This document shows, in pieces, positions 12,385 through 22,240 of a DNA stretch of 64,000 nucleotides. Both the position numbers and the translations under genes were made by a program. This DNA comes from Lactarius indigo. Its lineage: Eukaryota; Basidiomycota; Agaricomycetes; Russulales; Russulaceae. The notes under the pieces are model-generated. The model ran no database searches, was not told the DNA's origin, and saw nothing but the letters and a program-made list of their open reading frames with translations. Location: contig JAFKAC010000184.1 of assembly GCA_025766275.1 (NCBI GenBank), positions 1-64,000 of the forward strand. The letters run 5' to 3'. Numbering within the stretch: the first letter of the stretch is position 1; each line of letters opens with the position of its first letter.

Positions 12385-13424
12385 TTAAGCCAATACGGCA
12401 GCAACAACGGCCCCGATGACACCTGCGGCCCCATAAGAAATGCCGGTGGGCGCTGCGGCATTCGACGAAGACGAAGACGAAGTGGAGGAGCTTGAGGCCT
12501 TCGATGAGCTACAAGGGATCAGTCAATAAGAAGGAAAGGAGGTCACAAAGAACATACGAAGACGTGGACGAGCTGCTAGGCTTGGTCGTAGCAGGTGTAG
12601 TCACCGTAGGGGTGGTTGCGGTGCTCGTAGGAGTTGAAGTTGCTGGGGTAGTGCCGGTAGGAGTGGTTGAAGAAGCTGGGGAAGTACTACCTCCAGACGC
12701 TGAGGACGAGGACGAACTCGCGTTCAAGCAGGCCGTGTCGCCTGTAGACAATAAGAAACATCTATGACACTGATGACAAGGACATACTGCCTGTCTGAAT
12801 CGTGAACGCAGCAGACTGCGAAATTTGGCCAGCGCTGTCACGGAGGGTAATATCGAGGCTGGTGCCTGAAAATTACGTCAGACACTCCACAACACGTCCA
12901 ACGAGTGCGCCAGCCCCACTCACCAACAGGGAAGTTGACTGCCGACCAAAGAAACGAGGTTCCCTGCTGAGTCCCGAAATCCACAAGGGCGGGATCATTC
13001 GGAGCGGCACCAGGATGGATGCTATAAAATAATAAAAATAAATGCATGGTCACGACTTTTTTTTTTTTTTAAATTTTAAAAAATTGACATACCTCTGCGA
13101 GAAAAGAAATGGAAGTGTGAGTGTGAGTGTAGAAACATCAGCATGTACTGAGAGCTATGCGTACGAGGAAGTAAGGAGCTGCAATGGGAGGATGTTGACT
13201 AAATGAGTCCTGAGGAATTTAAAAAGGAAACTGACCAGTGCCACCAGACCAGGTGATCTGTAGAGGTTGACAGACAACTACATTGAGTCTGATTGAAGAG
13301 TCAGTAAGGAAGCCGTTGTTCGAAAAATGGTCGGGACTAACGGTGTGTTGACAGTCACAGTCTGAGCAGATGCGCCAGCAACGAAGAGAGTAGCAGAGGC
13401 GATAGAAAGGAGAGCGAACTTCAT
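12385..13424 (-). CDS. Secreted GPI-anchored Ser/Thr-rich cell-wall protein (Kre9/Knh1-like N-terminal domain)
   Basis: A small cell-surface protein. Signal peptide MKFALLSIASATLFVAGASA is followed by QTVTVNTP, then the family block LNVVVCQPLQITWSGGTGAPYFLSIHPGAAPN, ALVDFGTQQGTSFLWSAVNFPVG and TSLDITLRDSAGQISQSAAFTIQ. A Cys (DTACLN) precedes a long Ser/Thr/Pro stalk (from about 12740), then SNAAAPTGISYG and a hydrophobic tail AAGVIGAVVAAVLA at the stop, which is a GPI-anchor signal. The beta-sandwich domain matches Ser-Thr-rich GPI-anchored membrane proteins of basidiomycetes. Introns are unusually dense. A 14-nt microexon (13165-13178) and apparently a 2-nt exon (13093-13094) are needed to read through PYFLSI. 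The molecular role (possibly beta-glucan assembly) is inferred from the family. Confidence 0.8.
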
Positions 13425-14451
13425 TACGACTGATCAGAGCTAGGGGGGAGAAATAAAGGGAGAAGGGTGTTGCCAAGCTGGGGGAAAGAAACCACAACGC
13501 CCTGGCCAGGTTTTTATATGGCGTGACAATTTGTCATTTATTTCATTTGCTCCAAACTGGAAAATAAATAAATACCGCGGCTTCTCGCTGCTCAAAATTT
13601 CATCCATAAATCGTCCACTACCCACCGGTACCCACCATCCGCAGTCCCATGTTCTGCCCTGGGTTCCTTCGCGGGGGAACAGTTAATTCGCACTGCCCTC
13701 TACTTCGCGATTCCTGCTGCGAAGCCTGCTGCGGTTGTGGAGGGTCTCACTGATCACACGCCGGCTATTTTTATCCTTGTACGGGAGTGATCGGAGCCTA
13801 TTCGGGTTCGCGATATCTTGTCCTTCTTGAATCGCCTCCGAGTCCCCTCTTTCCCTCAAATATTCGGTCCCATCTGCGCGACCCACACACTCTCAGAACC
13901 CTTCTGAATAGGAGGAGAGCTCCAAATCGATGTTGAATTGCGTGTTTTACACGACGACTTACTGACATGGTCTAAGTGTGGAAACAACTTCCGGTCCCTT
14001 AATCCACTCAATTGACGCCAGAGCTCACAAACCTATTGTGGTCAGTTTCGGGCCTCGCGTCAGCCCTCTCATGGACAACGCGAGGCTTTACTCGTCATGG
14101 CGCCAACGACGCGTTTTCGTTGAAGAAATTTCTGGACGTCCGCGAGTGGCTTGGTTCTCGGCAGGCGACCCGTTGAGTAATAACTTAATAATATTGTTGA
14201 CCTCTTACTTCTTACTCACGCTGTCATGACCCTTCCATGCCCCACGGACTCTGGTTCTTACTTTCACCATGTCCCGACTACTATACATTCGTTATGTAAT
14301 ACACACCGTCCTCTCCTTAGCGACCGTCTCCCCTCGGCTTTTGAGATGATGACGCCTTGGCGGGGGTGCTGCGTTCCGGACTCGGTTTGACCAACGCTAC
14401 AGGAATTACCACGCAATGCCAAGGTCCGTCTACATAATTACATTACAGGGT
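13425..14451. other. Intergenic, no gene seen
   Basis: This is the promoter side of the GPI-anchored protein gene and the 3' flank of the phosphatase-family gene. Only short, unrelated open frames are present. Confidence 0.4.
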
Positions 14452-15516
14452 TCATTTTTTTCCACCTTCCGCTGTCTGCAATGCCATATGTAGGGCCTCC
14501 ACTTGGCACGCCAAACCATAATGATCGCTGACCCAACCGCCGCTCGGCATCTCTAACCCCACTGCTAACCTCCGCACGTCCTTGATCTTGACGCCCTTGC
14601 TCGGCGTATGCAAAATCCTATCCAGCCTACCAGGCGGGAACCTACTCCGTGGTTGGTAACCCCACGTTGTTGAGTCTTCGTCTCTGTTCTGCCTTTGCTC
14701 CCAAGCGTCCAACAGTCCATTCGCTTCCGCAATGGTCTCGTCGGAGGGAGCAATCGCGTTCATATCCCCACACACGATCCCATCTGACACATTCGCGTCC
14801 TTCAGCAAGCCAGCAATCACCCTCATCTGCACTACGCGCCGCGGCGTACCCTCGGGCAGTGACTCGAGGTGTGTGTTGGCCACCCGCAAGACGTAGGCGT
14901 GCGGTTCCGCCCCGCCCAACACCACGTCGGTCACCAGCACGTTCCTCCACATCCGGCTTTCCCCAAATTGGACGCAGAGCGATCCCGTCAACGGCGCACT
15001 CCGGGCGATAAGCGTGACGGTCCCGTAACCCGCATACCTCGGCCAGCCGTCCTCCGCGCTGCCTGGCACGACCATGAACCACGCTCTGATCCACGGATGC
15101 GCGAGCAACACGTCAAAAACCTCGGCCTTGATCTCCTGTAGCAGAATTAGGCACGGCGGGGGTTGCCCGCCTTTGAATTGTGGGAATGCGTGAAACTGGA
15201 GGTAATCCAGTGCAGCCTTGAGGCGCAGCTTGGGGTGAGGTGCGGCGAAGTCGACGTTCCATGTAACGAGGGATAGGGAGGTAGGGAGGGTATCAACCAT
15301 GTACGAAGCCTTGCTGTCGTAAGGGGCTAGTGGGGCGTACTCCCATTGGCCTGAGGTTGCGAACCAGATCGCTCGGATCGGAACTATGGCATCAGTCATG
15401 TTTCGGCCGTTTAGTGTGGTGGTACTGAGGGACGATTGATGAACGAAGGAGAAACGTTGAGAAGTATTCAGAATAGAGCGATATTTGTGTTTGAGGAATT
15501 GGAATCCCGGGTTCAT
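14452..15516 (-). CDS. Endonuclease/exonuclease/phosphatase (EEP) family protein, TDP2-like
   Basis: A single-exon gene of about 354 codons with the Mg2+-dependent EEP fold. Visible motifs in order are SLVTWNVDF (metal-site Asn), ILLQEIKAEVFD (Glu), RVANTHLESL (His), IVCGDMNAIAPSDE (Asp/Asn pair), RLDRILH and the terminal VSDHYGLACQ (catalytic Asp-His). The TWN, LQE, GDMN and SDH arrangement resembles tyrosyl-DNA phosphodiesterase 2, which removes topoisomerase II adducts. A different phosphodiesterase activity is possible. The N-terminal 45 residues are basic and Ser-rich and could be a mitochondrial presequence, or translation could begin at MTDAIVPIRAI (15399). The upstream ATG at 15516 is used here. 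Confidence 0.75.
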   Translation of the reverse strand: MNPGFQFLKHKYRSILNTSQRFSFVHQSSLSTTTLNGRNMTDAIVPIRAIWFATSGQWEYAPLAPYDSKASYMVDTLPTSLSLVTWNVDFAAPHPKLRLKAALDYLQFHAFPQFKGGQPPPCLILLQEIKAEVFDVLLAHPWIRAWFMVVPGSAEDGWPRYAGYGTVTLIARSAPLTGSLCVQFGESRMWRNVLVTDVVLGGAEPHAYVLRVANTHLESLPEGTPRRVVQMRVIAGLLKDANVSDGIVCGDMNAIAPSDETIAEANGLLDAWEQRQNRDEDSTTWGYQPRSRFPPGRLDRILHTPSKGVKIKDVRRLAVGLEMPSGGWVSDHYGLACQVEALHMALQTAEGGKK

Positions 15517-16270
15517 ACGTGCCGGCCTGAGTACATGTGGCACCTTCAGTACAGTTCATGCTGTATTGAGAGGCGTCTTTGGAAGCACGGACGGCGCGTC
15601 ACTCATTCCCTAGTTGTTCAACAATGTTATAAATGGAAACTGGGTTACAAAAGTTTTCTTCATGTGATGCGATTGGAGACGAGATTATCGATAGGACTCA
15701 ATACCACCGTATCGGTTAGGGGCGAGGCGGGAATAGCGACATTGAGGACGTCTGAGTACAGGGCGCGTTACACTTCCTTGTCTACGCATCGGCAGCTTAG
15801 TGACCTCTGTCGATTATCTGGCCGACACACTGTATCGTTCTGAAGTCTTGTTTTTCTTCCGATTGTCCCATTAGGACGAAAATTAGGACAACAACCTTGA
15901 CAACAACCTTGACAATGGCGAGTCGGTGATGCCACGTGCGGGGTGTACAAGTACTAAGTACTGGCATGCAGACGGCGTATGTTTACCTTAGCGCTTGACT
16001 CGTTCAACTTGACCTCGTATAGCTTGTGTGGCCCTTGAGCAAGATATGGAGCACCAGCACATGATGTTGATTTGTGAGTGAATTCCCGCTGACCCCCAAG
16101 CTAACCCCTTGTAAGTCCCCTGGGAAAGCCCCTGGGGCAACAGTGCGGTTCGGGGTAGGGTCCGGTGAGATGTCGTGTAACCCACTAACCTGCGCAAAGA
16201 CTGTTCATAGTCACACTTACACGGACGAACGGGGTTACATTGCATCTGTATACTTTTTTTTTTTTTTTTG

Positions 16271-16325
16271 AAACATCGGTATATTTTGATTCTTGCCTTA
16301 ATCCCTTAATCATCGCCGGATGAGG
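16271..16325 (-). pseudogene. Fragment of an unrecognised ORF cut by the Tnp2 element (left piece)
   Basis: On the minus strand this reads PAMIKGLRQESKYTDV and ends in a poly-A run. Removing the 30-kb element with one copy of its GATGAGG duplication joins it in frame to the piece at 46650-46781 (MFAAIQNELILTP then HPAMIKG). I do not recognise the family. The poly-A end could indicate a retrotransposed copy. Confidence 0.5.
16319..16325. repeat. Target-site duplication GATGAGG, left copy
   Basis: GATGAGG directly abuts the terminal repeat CCCAGTCAAAA at 16326. The same heptamer abuts the inverted copy at 46643-46649. With flanking G or C the duplication could be counted as 8 bp. Confidence 0.8.
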
Positions 16326-16363
16326 CCCAGTCAAAACCCCGATGAACGAAACAGGATAGGAAT

Positions 16364-16393
16364 GAATTCGATTGAATTGATTCAATCGAATTC
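16364..16393. repeat. Perfect 13-bp inverted repeat with 4-nt loop in the subterminal region
   Basis: GAATTCGATTGAA, TTGA, TTCAATCGAATTC. It lies 38 bp inside the left end of the Tnp2 element among further GAATC/TTGAATC repeats (for example CGTTGAATCTTA twice at about 16484-16518). A transposase-binding site is a reasonable guess. Confidence 0.6.
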
Positions 16394-17154
16394 AACTTTC
16401 CGGACTATATCCGATCAGATTCATTCGTGTGTTGTAAATAATTGATATTTGTTGCATGCAATTGCACAACGATTGATTTCGCCCGTTGAATCTTATTGAT
16501 ATCCGTTGAATCTTACTGAATGTTGTTGAACCATGCACAAACGCGGAGAATTGAATTACAATGAGTTCAATTGATCTGAGTCCGTTCTACTGCAATACAC
16601 GACAAAAGAATTCATTCTACACTACCAAGAAGCTACCAATTCGACCGAGGCTCCAGCGAGGTCTTCAAGCCGGCGTCGAGCCAGCAGTTTTCTTCTTCAT
16701 CACCTCGAGTTCGTGCCGGGTATATGTCTGTAGATACAATTGGGTTAGATCGTGTCAGGTGAGAAATGGATGACTTACCATGCGGGTATCTTCGTCCAAC
16801 TCGTTCCATATCTTCGCAAATTCATCGCGTGTCACTTGATGGTCCTTGAGGAAGTCGATTGCGTAGAGGTTCCTATGGGGCTGTGTTAGGTCAAGTGGTC
16901 GAAATGATCCCGATACGTACCTCGCAGTTGTGCTCTTTCCGGGGCGCATGATGCCCGCTTTCTTCGTCTTGGTCTTCGAGGCTCTCTTATCGGTCTTGCT
17001 GGTCGCCTCCGAGGCATCGCCAGACGACGCTGCTCCAGGCGTTGGAGCACTCGTCACTGTGTCCGTCGCCGTCGTCGGCGCGTCGTCGGTTGTGTTGGTG
17101 GATTCGCGTTCGGGGCCGGGCTTTGCAGGGACGCCATTGGTGGCGGTCGACGGT

Positions 17155-17162
17155 GCACCTTC
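17155..17162. repeat. 8-bp target-site duplication GCACCTTC, left copy
   Basis: Identical to 36182-36189. On the minus strand the joined site reads in frame as PEG-APST within the exon of the surrounding gene. Confidence 0.85.
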
Positions 17163-17239
17163 ACATAATGGCGCAAGTTAGTGACAATGTGTATGTAAAA
17201 GCCCATGTGCATATAGACCTTACAGGTTGTTGAAACCCA

Positions 17240-18870
17240 TGTGGGCCCATCAAGCAAGAGTGAGCATATATCATGAGTGGGCCCATGGATAGAACTGCCA
17301 AGATAAATGAATGGGCCAATTGTAGTAGCTGGGAAGTTTTGTCAATAGTATACAGTGGGCCCATGGTTAAACTCATTGAGAGCTGCCAAACACATTGAGT
17401 GGGCCCACAATCAAGGCATAGTATAAATTGACCTATTACATTGGTGAAACCACATGGGCCCATGGATCGAACTGCCGAGATAAATGGATGGGCCAATTGG
17501 CACAGCTAGGAAGAGTTGTCAATATATTAGAATGGGCCCATTGTTGAGCCTACAAAGACCTGCCAAACATCTTGAGTGGGCCCATGATCAGGCAGGGTGT
17601 AAATTGACCTATTACATTGGTAAAACCACATGGGCCCATCAAGTAAGAGGGGCATATATCATGAGTGGGCCCATGGATCAAACTGCCAAGATAAATGGAC
17701 AGGCCAATTGGCACAGCTAGGAAGAGTTGTCAATATATTAGAATGGGCCCATTGTTGAGCCCACAGAGAGCTGCCGAACATCTTGAGTGGGCCCATGATC
17801 AGGCAGGGTGTAAATTGACCTATTACATTGGTGAAACCACATGGGCCCATCAAGCAAGAGTGGGCATATGTGATGAGTGGGCCCATGGATAGAACTGCCA
17901 AGATAAATGGATGGGCCAATTGGCACAGCTAGGAAGAGTTGTCAATATATTAGAATGGGCCCATTGTTGAGCCCACAGAGAGCTGCCGAACATCTTGAGT
18001 GGGCCCATGATCAGGCAGGGTGTAAATTGACCTATTACATTGGTGAAACCACGCAGGCCCATCAAGCAAGAGTGGGCATATGTGATGAGTGGGCCCATGG
18101 ATAGAACTGCCAAGATAAATGGATGGGCCAATTGGCACAGCCAGGAAGAGTTGTCAATATATTAGAATGGGCCCATTGTTGAGCCCACAGAGAGCTGCCG
18201 AACATCTTGAGTGGGCCCACGATCAGGCAGGGTGTAAATTGACCTATTACATTGTTGAACCCACATGGCCCCATCAAGCAAGAGTGGGCATATATCATGA
18301 TTGGGCCCATGGATAAAACTGCTGAAATAAATGGATGGGCCAATTGGCACAGCTAGGAAGAGTTGTCAATAGTTTAGAGTAGGCCTGCGGTTGAACTCAT
18401 CGAGAGCTGCCGAACAACTTGAGTGGGCCCATGATCTAGACATAGTGTAAATGGACCTATTACATCGATCAACCCTCGTGGGCCCATCAAGTAGCAGTGG
18501 GCATATATCATGAGTGGGCCCATGGATAGAACCGCTGGCATAAAAGGATGGGCCATGGACACTGATTGGAAAAACTGCCGAGATAAACGAATGGGCCAAT
18601 TGGCACAGCTTAGAAGAGTTGTCAATAATTTAGAGTGGGCCTGGGTTGAACTCATTGAAAGCTGCCGAACACATTGAACAGACCCACGATCTAGTAATAG
18701 TGTAAATAGACCAATTACATAGGTAAAACCCATGTGGGCCCATCAAGTAACAGCTGGTATATATCATTAGTGGGCCCATTGATAGAGCTGCCGAATAGCT
18801 CAGATTGGCCATGGACACTGATTGGCAAAACTGCTGAGATAAATGGGTGGGCCAATGGCCATAGTCGTGA
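17240..18870. repeat. Left subterminal tandem array, ~212-bp units
   Basis: Units recur at 212-bp spacing (clearest at 17695, 17907 and 18119) and become degenerate on both sides. Each holds several TGGGCCCA palindromes (for example AATGGGCCCATTGTTGAGCC) and one or more GCTGCCGAAC motifs. Long open frames on both strands here are by-products of the repeat. Such arrays inside transposon ends usually serve as transposase-binding platforms. Confidence 0.85.
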
Positions 18871-19194
18871 ATTGCTGTTGATGGTTTGCAGTTGGCCTAG
18901 AATTGAATCACAGAGAGCTACCAACCATCCTCACTGGGACTACTTAAGCCCTACAATGTTCCTGCAAATAATACCGACGGTCCCAAATGGCCTCTACATC
19001 ACCCTCATAGCACCTTTACTGAGTATCTTACATTGTGCTGGTGTCCTTTTTGGAGATCCCGACTTTGTCATTTGAGTTGCCCATTATCCTTTATCATATC
19101 AACCAGCAATCTCTTCTGGGTGTACTTAAATTGCATCTGAATCAAGGCTGCTATATGCGTACTATTTAAGTATTCGACACCGCTATATAATGTT

Positions 19195-20141
19195 CTACGC
19201 CTCAATATTGTCCAGCTCATCTACCATAGCGTCTACAACCTCACTCAAAGCAATCTCCCTCTCATAAATCCGCCAAGCTTGGACGTAGATCCGCCGAAGT
19301 CTTACAGCTTCGGCACGTAAGATCGACACCCGAGTTCCCAGGTCGTACTCTTCTTGCTAGAAAGAAACAATGGTCAGTTTTCACTATGCTAGGTTGACAA
19401 TGTGGCGCACCAGCTCTGAAGGTGCTTCCTCCTGACTGACCTCACCTTCCTTTATCTCAGAGTTGCTGGGAGATGGGGCACGATCACCCCAATTCCAAGC
19501 TGTGCACACAGAGTTAGAGACATATATAATCAGTAGAAATGAGACTTACTGCGAGCTGCCGAATGGCTGCCGAAGGTCTCTCTGGCCTCGGTAGGTAGAG
19601 AGACGCCTGTCCCAGATCTTTCCTCCTGTGTTGGCACTGGGTCAATGCTGGGTTGTTGAGTCCCTAGAACCAGTGGGGCTTCCATCCTCGACGCAGGGTC
19701 AGTCCCCTGATCTTGGATGTCAGGTGAGGTCGGCATATCCTTGCCGAAGTTGTCTTGAGATTCTGGTGAAGGCAGCTTGTCCACACCAAAGTTGCGTTGT
19801 CCATGCGAAGAGGGTGACAAGGGTGACCCATCCCTGCCAAGATTGTGTTGGCGTTGGGGGGATGGTGACATATCCATGCCGAAACTATGTCGGCGTTGAG
19901 GAGAGGGTGACCCACCCATGCCGAAACTGTATTGGTGTTGAGGGGATGACAACCCACTCATACCGAAGCTGCGTTGACTTTGAGGGGAGGGTGACCCATC
20001 CATGCCAAAGCTGTGTTGGCTTCGTGGAGAGGGCGACCCATCCATGCCAAAATCGTCTTGACCTTTGGCAGATAATGGCGCATCTCTTCCGGTCACAAGC
20101 TGCCGAGTGTCAACCGATAGTGCAAGAAAAGGGCGAGACAT
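19195..20141 (-). CDS. KDZ-element gene A: Ser/Pro-rich repeat protein
   Basis: Starts MSRPFLALSVDTRQ, then about eight 14-residue repeats of the form FGMDGSPSPQSQRS, two of them longer, followed by an acidic/Thr-rich stretch. Two introns join EARETFGSHSAAR to SAWNWGDRAPSPSNSE, EGEVSQEEAPSEL and then QEEYDLGTRVSILRAEAV, RLRRIYVQAWRIYEREIAL and a stop after DELDNIEA. The C-terminal part is charged and likely helical. I do not recognise a domain. SPSP motifs suggest an intrinsically disordered, phosphorylatable nuclear protein. It lies between the left array and the Zn2Cys6 gene, transcribed divergently from the latter, and is probably an accessory function of the transposon. Confidence 0.6.
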
Positions 20142-20385
20142 AGCTAGCAAAGAAGTGGGACAGTTTGATGAGGCGGTGATAAGGGAGACTCAATGCGGAA
20201 TGAGCCTATATATCTAGATTGCTTATTACGCAAGAGACACTCAAGATTCATTACTGTTTTTTGCTGAGTCAGGTTCCAGATTCCAGATCGGTAGTTTCGG
20301 CAGCTCGGCAGCATGCCGCTTGTTGACCTCGCTTCAATGTGGCAACGTAAACTGCCAACACACTTTTTTCTTACCCACCAACGCC

Positions 20386-22000
20386 ATGAATTCCCTCCTC
20401 CATATCACCGCTAGGGTTGAGGCCGCTGTTGCAAGCTATGTCAGCGTTTGCGATGTTGCTGACAGGGCTGAATGGGAACGCCGCTTTGAGGAAGAGAAGG
20501 TACGTACTTAATTCAATTGCAGTTTCCATCCAATCCCCATTTGAACTAGGTCCTCATGACGCGAGAGTTCAGGAGGCTCCGGCGAAATTCGGGGGACCTG
20601 CCAGCGCTACACCCAACGCTAGCCACCTTGTATATCGTCCTCGATGCCAAGGGGGATTTGTCAGACATCGGCAGGGGGCACCCTTCAATTAACAAGCACA
20701 AATATTACCTGCCCAGTGCCAAATTCCCCGCCGACATCTCGCACCTATTGCCTCCAAATGAGGGCCGCTGGTGGGAGCACCTTGGTAAGTCACTGTTCAC
20801 CTTTCCCTCAAACACAGTCTAAACCTCCACAGCTGCCAAGCATGGGGATGGGGGGGTGCCCGCTGGAAATGCAGCACCAAGTCCTACACCGCCACCACCA
20901 CCACCACCTTCACCTCCTCGTCGGCACCTGCCGAAGGTGACGCTCATCATGGGCCCACCTCCTGAAGACTCAGAAGACGAGATGGAGGTAGACCAGCTGG
21001 AGGAGGTGAGCAATAATACTTCCCCATTTACGTTTTGTTTCTGATTAACTCCATAAGTCCCCTGAGCCTCCCTCAATCCACAAGAAGGGAAAGAAGAAGG
21101 CAGCTGGTTCGGCAGCTACCTCGAGGAAGCGCAAGCTTACTTCACCACCGCCGCGCCGTTCCAAGAAGCGGAATGTGCCAGTCCGACTCCCTCCCAAAGT
21201 GATAGGAGACGAGTTGGAGAGTGAGGACGACGACGACGACGAGTATGAATTTTCGGTGCGTAGTTATATATTTTCATTAAGATTCGGCTGAAAGAACTTG
21301 GTGATAGTGTGAAAGATGCATCAAGGCCAATGTGCACTGCGAGCCACAGCCGACAGCTCCCTGCTTGCGCTGCCAAAGCAGCAAGGTGGGGTGCAGCTTG
21401 ATGCCGCCAAACTCGAAGACAGGCAAGACCGATCGGCGCCACCTGAAGCCGGAAGTGGTGTGCAGGTACCGCATCGCTCAGTACAAGGTGCGGGAAGGAA
21501 AGCAGCCCGCAGCTGCATACAGGAAGACGTCGGAGGCGTCAGACTCGGCAGCATCAGCCTCAAGGTTGGTTGAGGGGCTGACGCTGTACAGCACGTCATC
21601 CAACGCAGCGTCTCCAGCTTCGCTGGCCCCCACGGCGCCTGACTCTCCCACCTCTCCCAACCCCTCTGCCACCGACACCACTGCCACCGCTACCGCCGCT
21701 GCAGCTGCCGGTCCCTCCGCTCCTGCTGCAGCTGCCGGTGCTGCCGATGCCACCCCCGCGATCACTCCCTCCCTCCGTCGGCGCTTGCAACCTGCACGAC
21801 GCCTTGTGCCAGTTGTGGAGGTGCCAATGCCCTCACACTTGGTTCTGTCATCCTCTCGGCAGCGTTCTGGGGTTTCGGCAGCTCAAGCACCTCAGGAAGT
21901 TCCTGAGCACAACTCTGCCGAAAGGATCCAACACCTGGAGATGAGGTTGGCGGATGTCGAGGAGAAATTGGAGGTGTTGATGAAAGGCGGTGGGGCATAA
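20386..22000 (+). CDS. KDZ-element Zn2Cys6 zinc-cluster protein with coiled coil
   Basis: Five exons. MNSLLHITARVEAAVASYVSV leads to MTREFRRLRRNSGDLPALHP and YYLPSAKFPADISHLLPPNEG, then a Pro-rich stretch, an acidic segment (DSEDEMEVDQLEE) and a basic nuclear-localisation-like stretch (SRKRKLTSPPPRRSKKR). The exon starting at about 21309 encodes CERC-x6-C-x7-CLRC-x6-C, which matches the Gal4-type Zn2Cys6 spacing, followed by KTGKTDRRHLKP. An Ala/Pro/Thr-rich linker leads to a C-terminal heptad segment HLEMRLADVEEKLEVLM, a probable dimerisation coil. Zn2Cys6 proteins bind CGG half-sites, often as dimers. The element is full of TCGGCAGC, so this protein is a candidate reader of that motif; that link is inference. 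Confidence 0.75.
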
Positions 22001-22240
22001 AAGGCTGATTAGGCCTTCATGTTTTCTGTTTCATCAAGTATAAGTTTTTGCAACACATCTGTATATCGACTACGACGAATGGACAATAGATACTACAATG
22101 AGGACTTGTGATACCATGAATTAGAGAGTGGATGGAGAAAGGTGATACAAAGACTGCTAGCGACGCGCTCTCTTCCTAGAATACATATTGCTACCCCTAT
22201 TGGGAACTTCAGGTTCTAGATACAACAAAGAAGTCATTAC

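Larger units (their letters stand above)
15517..16325. other. Spacer left of the mobile block, with poly-T tract
   Basis: No gene is recognised up to about 16250. A 15-17 nt T run (about 16254-16270) is followed by 55 bp that, on the minus strand, form the end of an ORF continuing on the far side of the insertions at 46650. A small direct repeat of GACAACAACCTT lies near 15890-15910. Confidence 0.4.

Noticed and set aside
17240..18870. Overlapping open frames with similar MAHPFI.. and MDGPIGTARKSC.. products
   Set aside because: They are translations of the 212-bp tandem array on both strands, without splice structure or domains.
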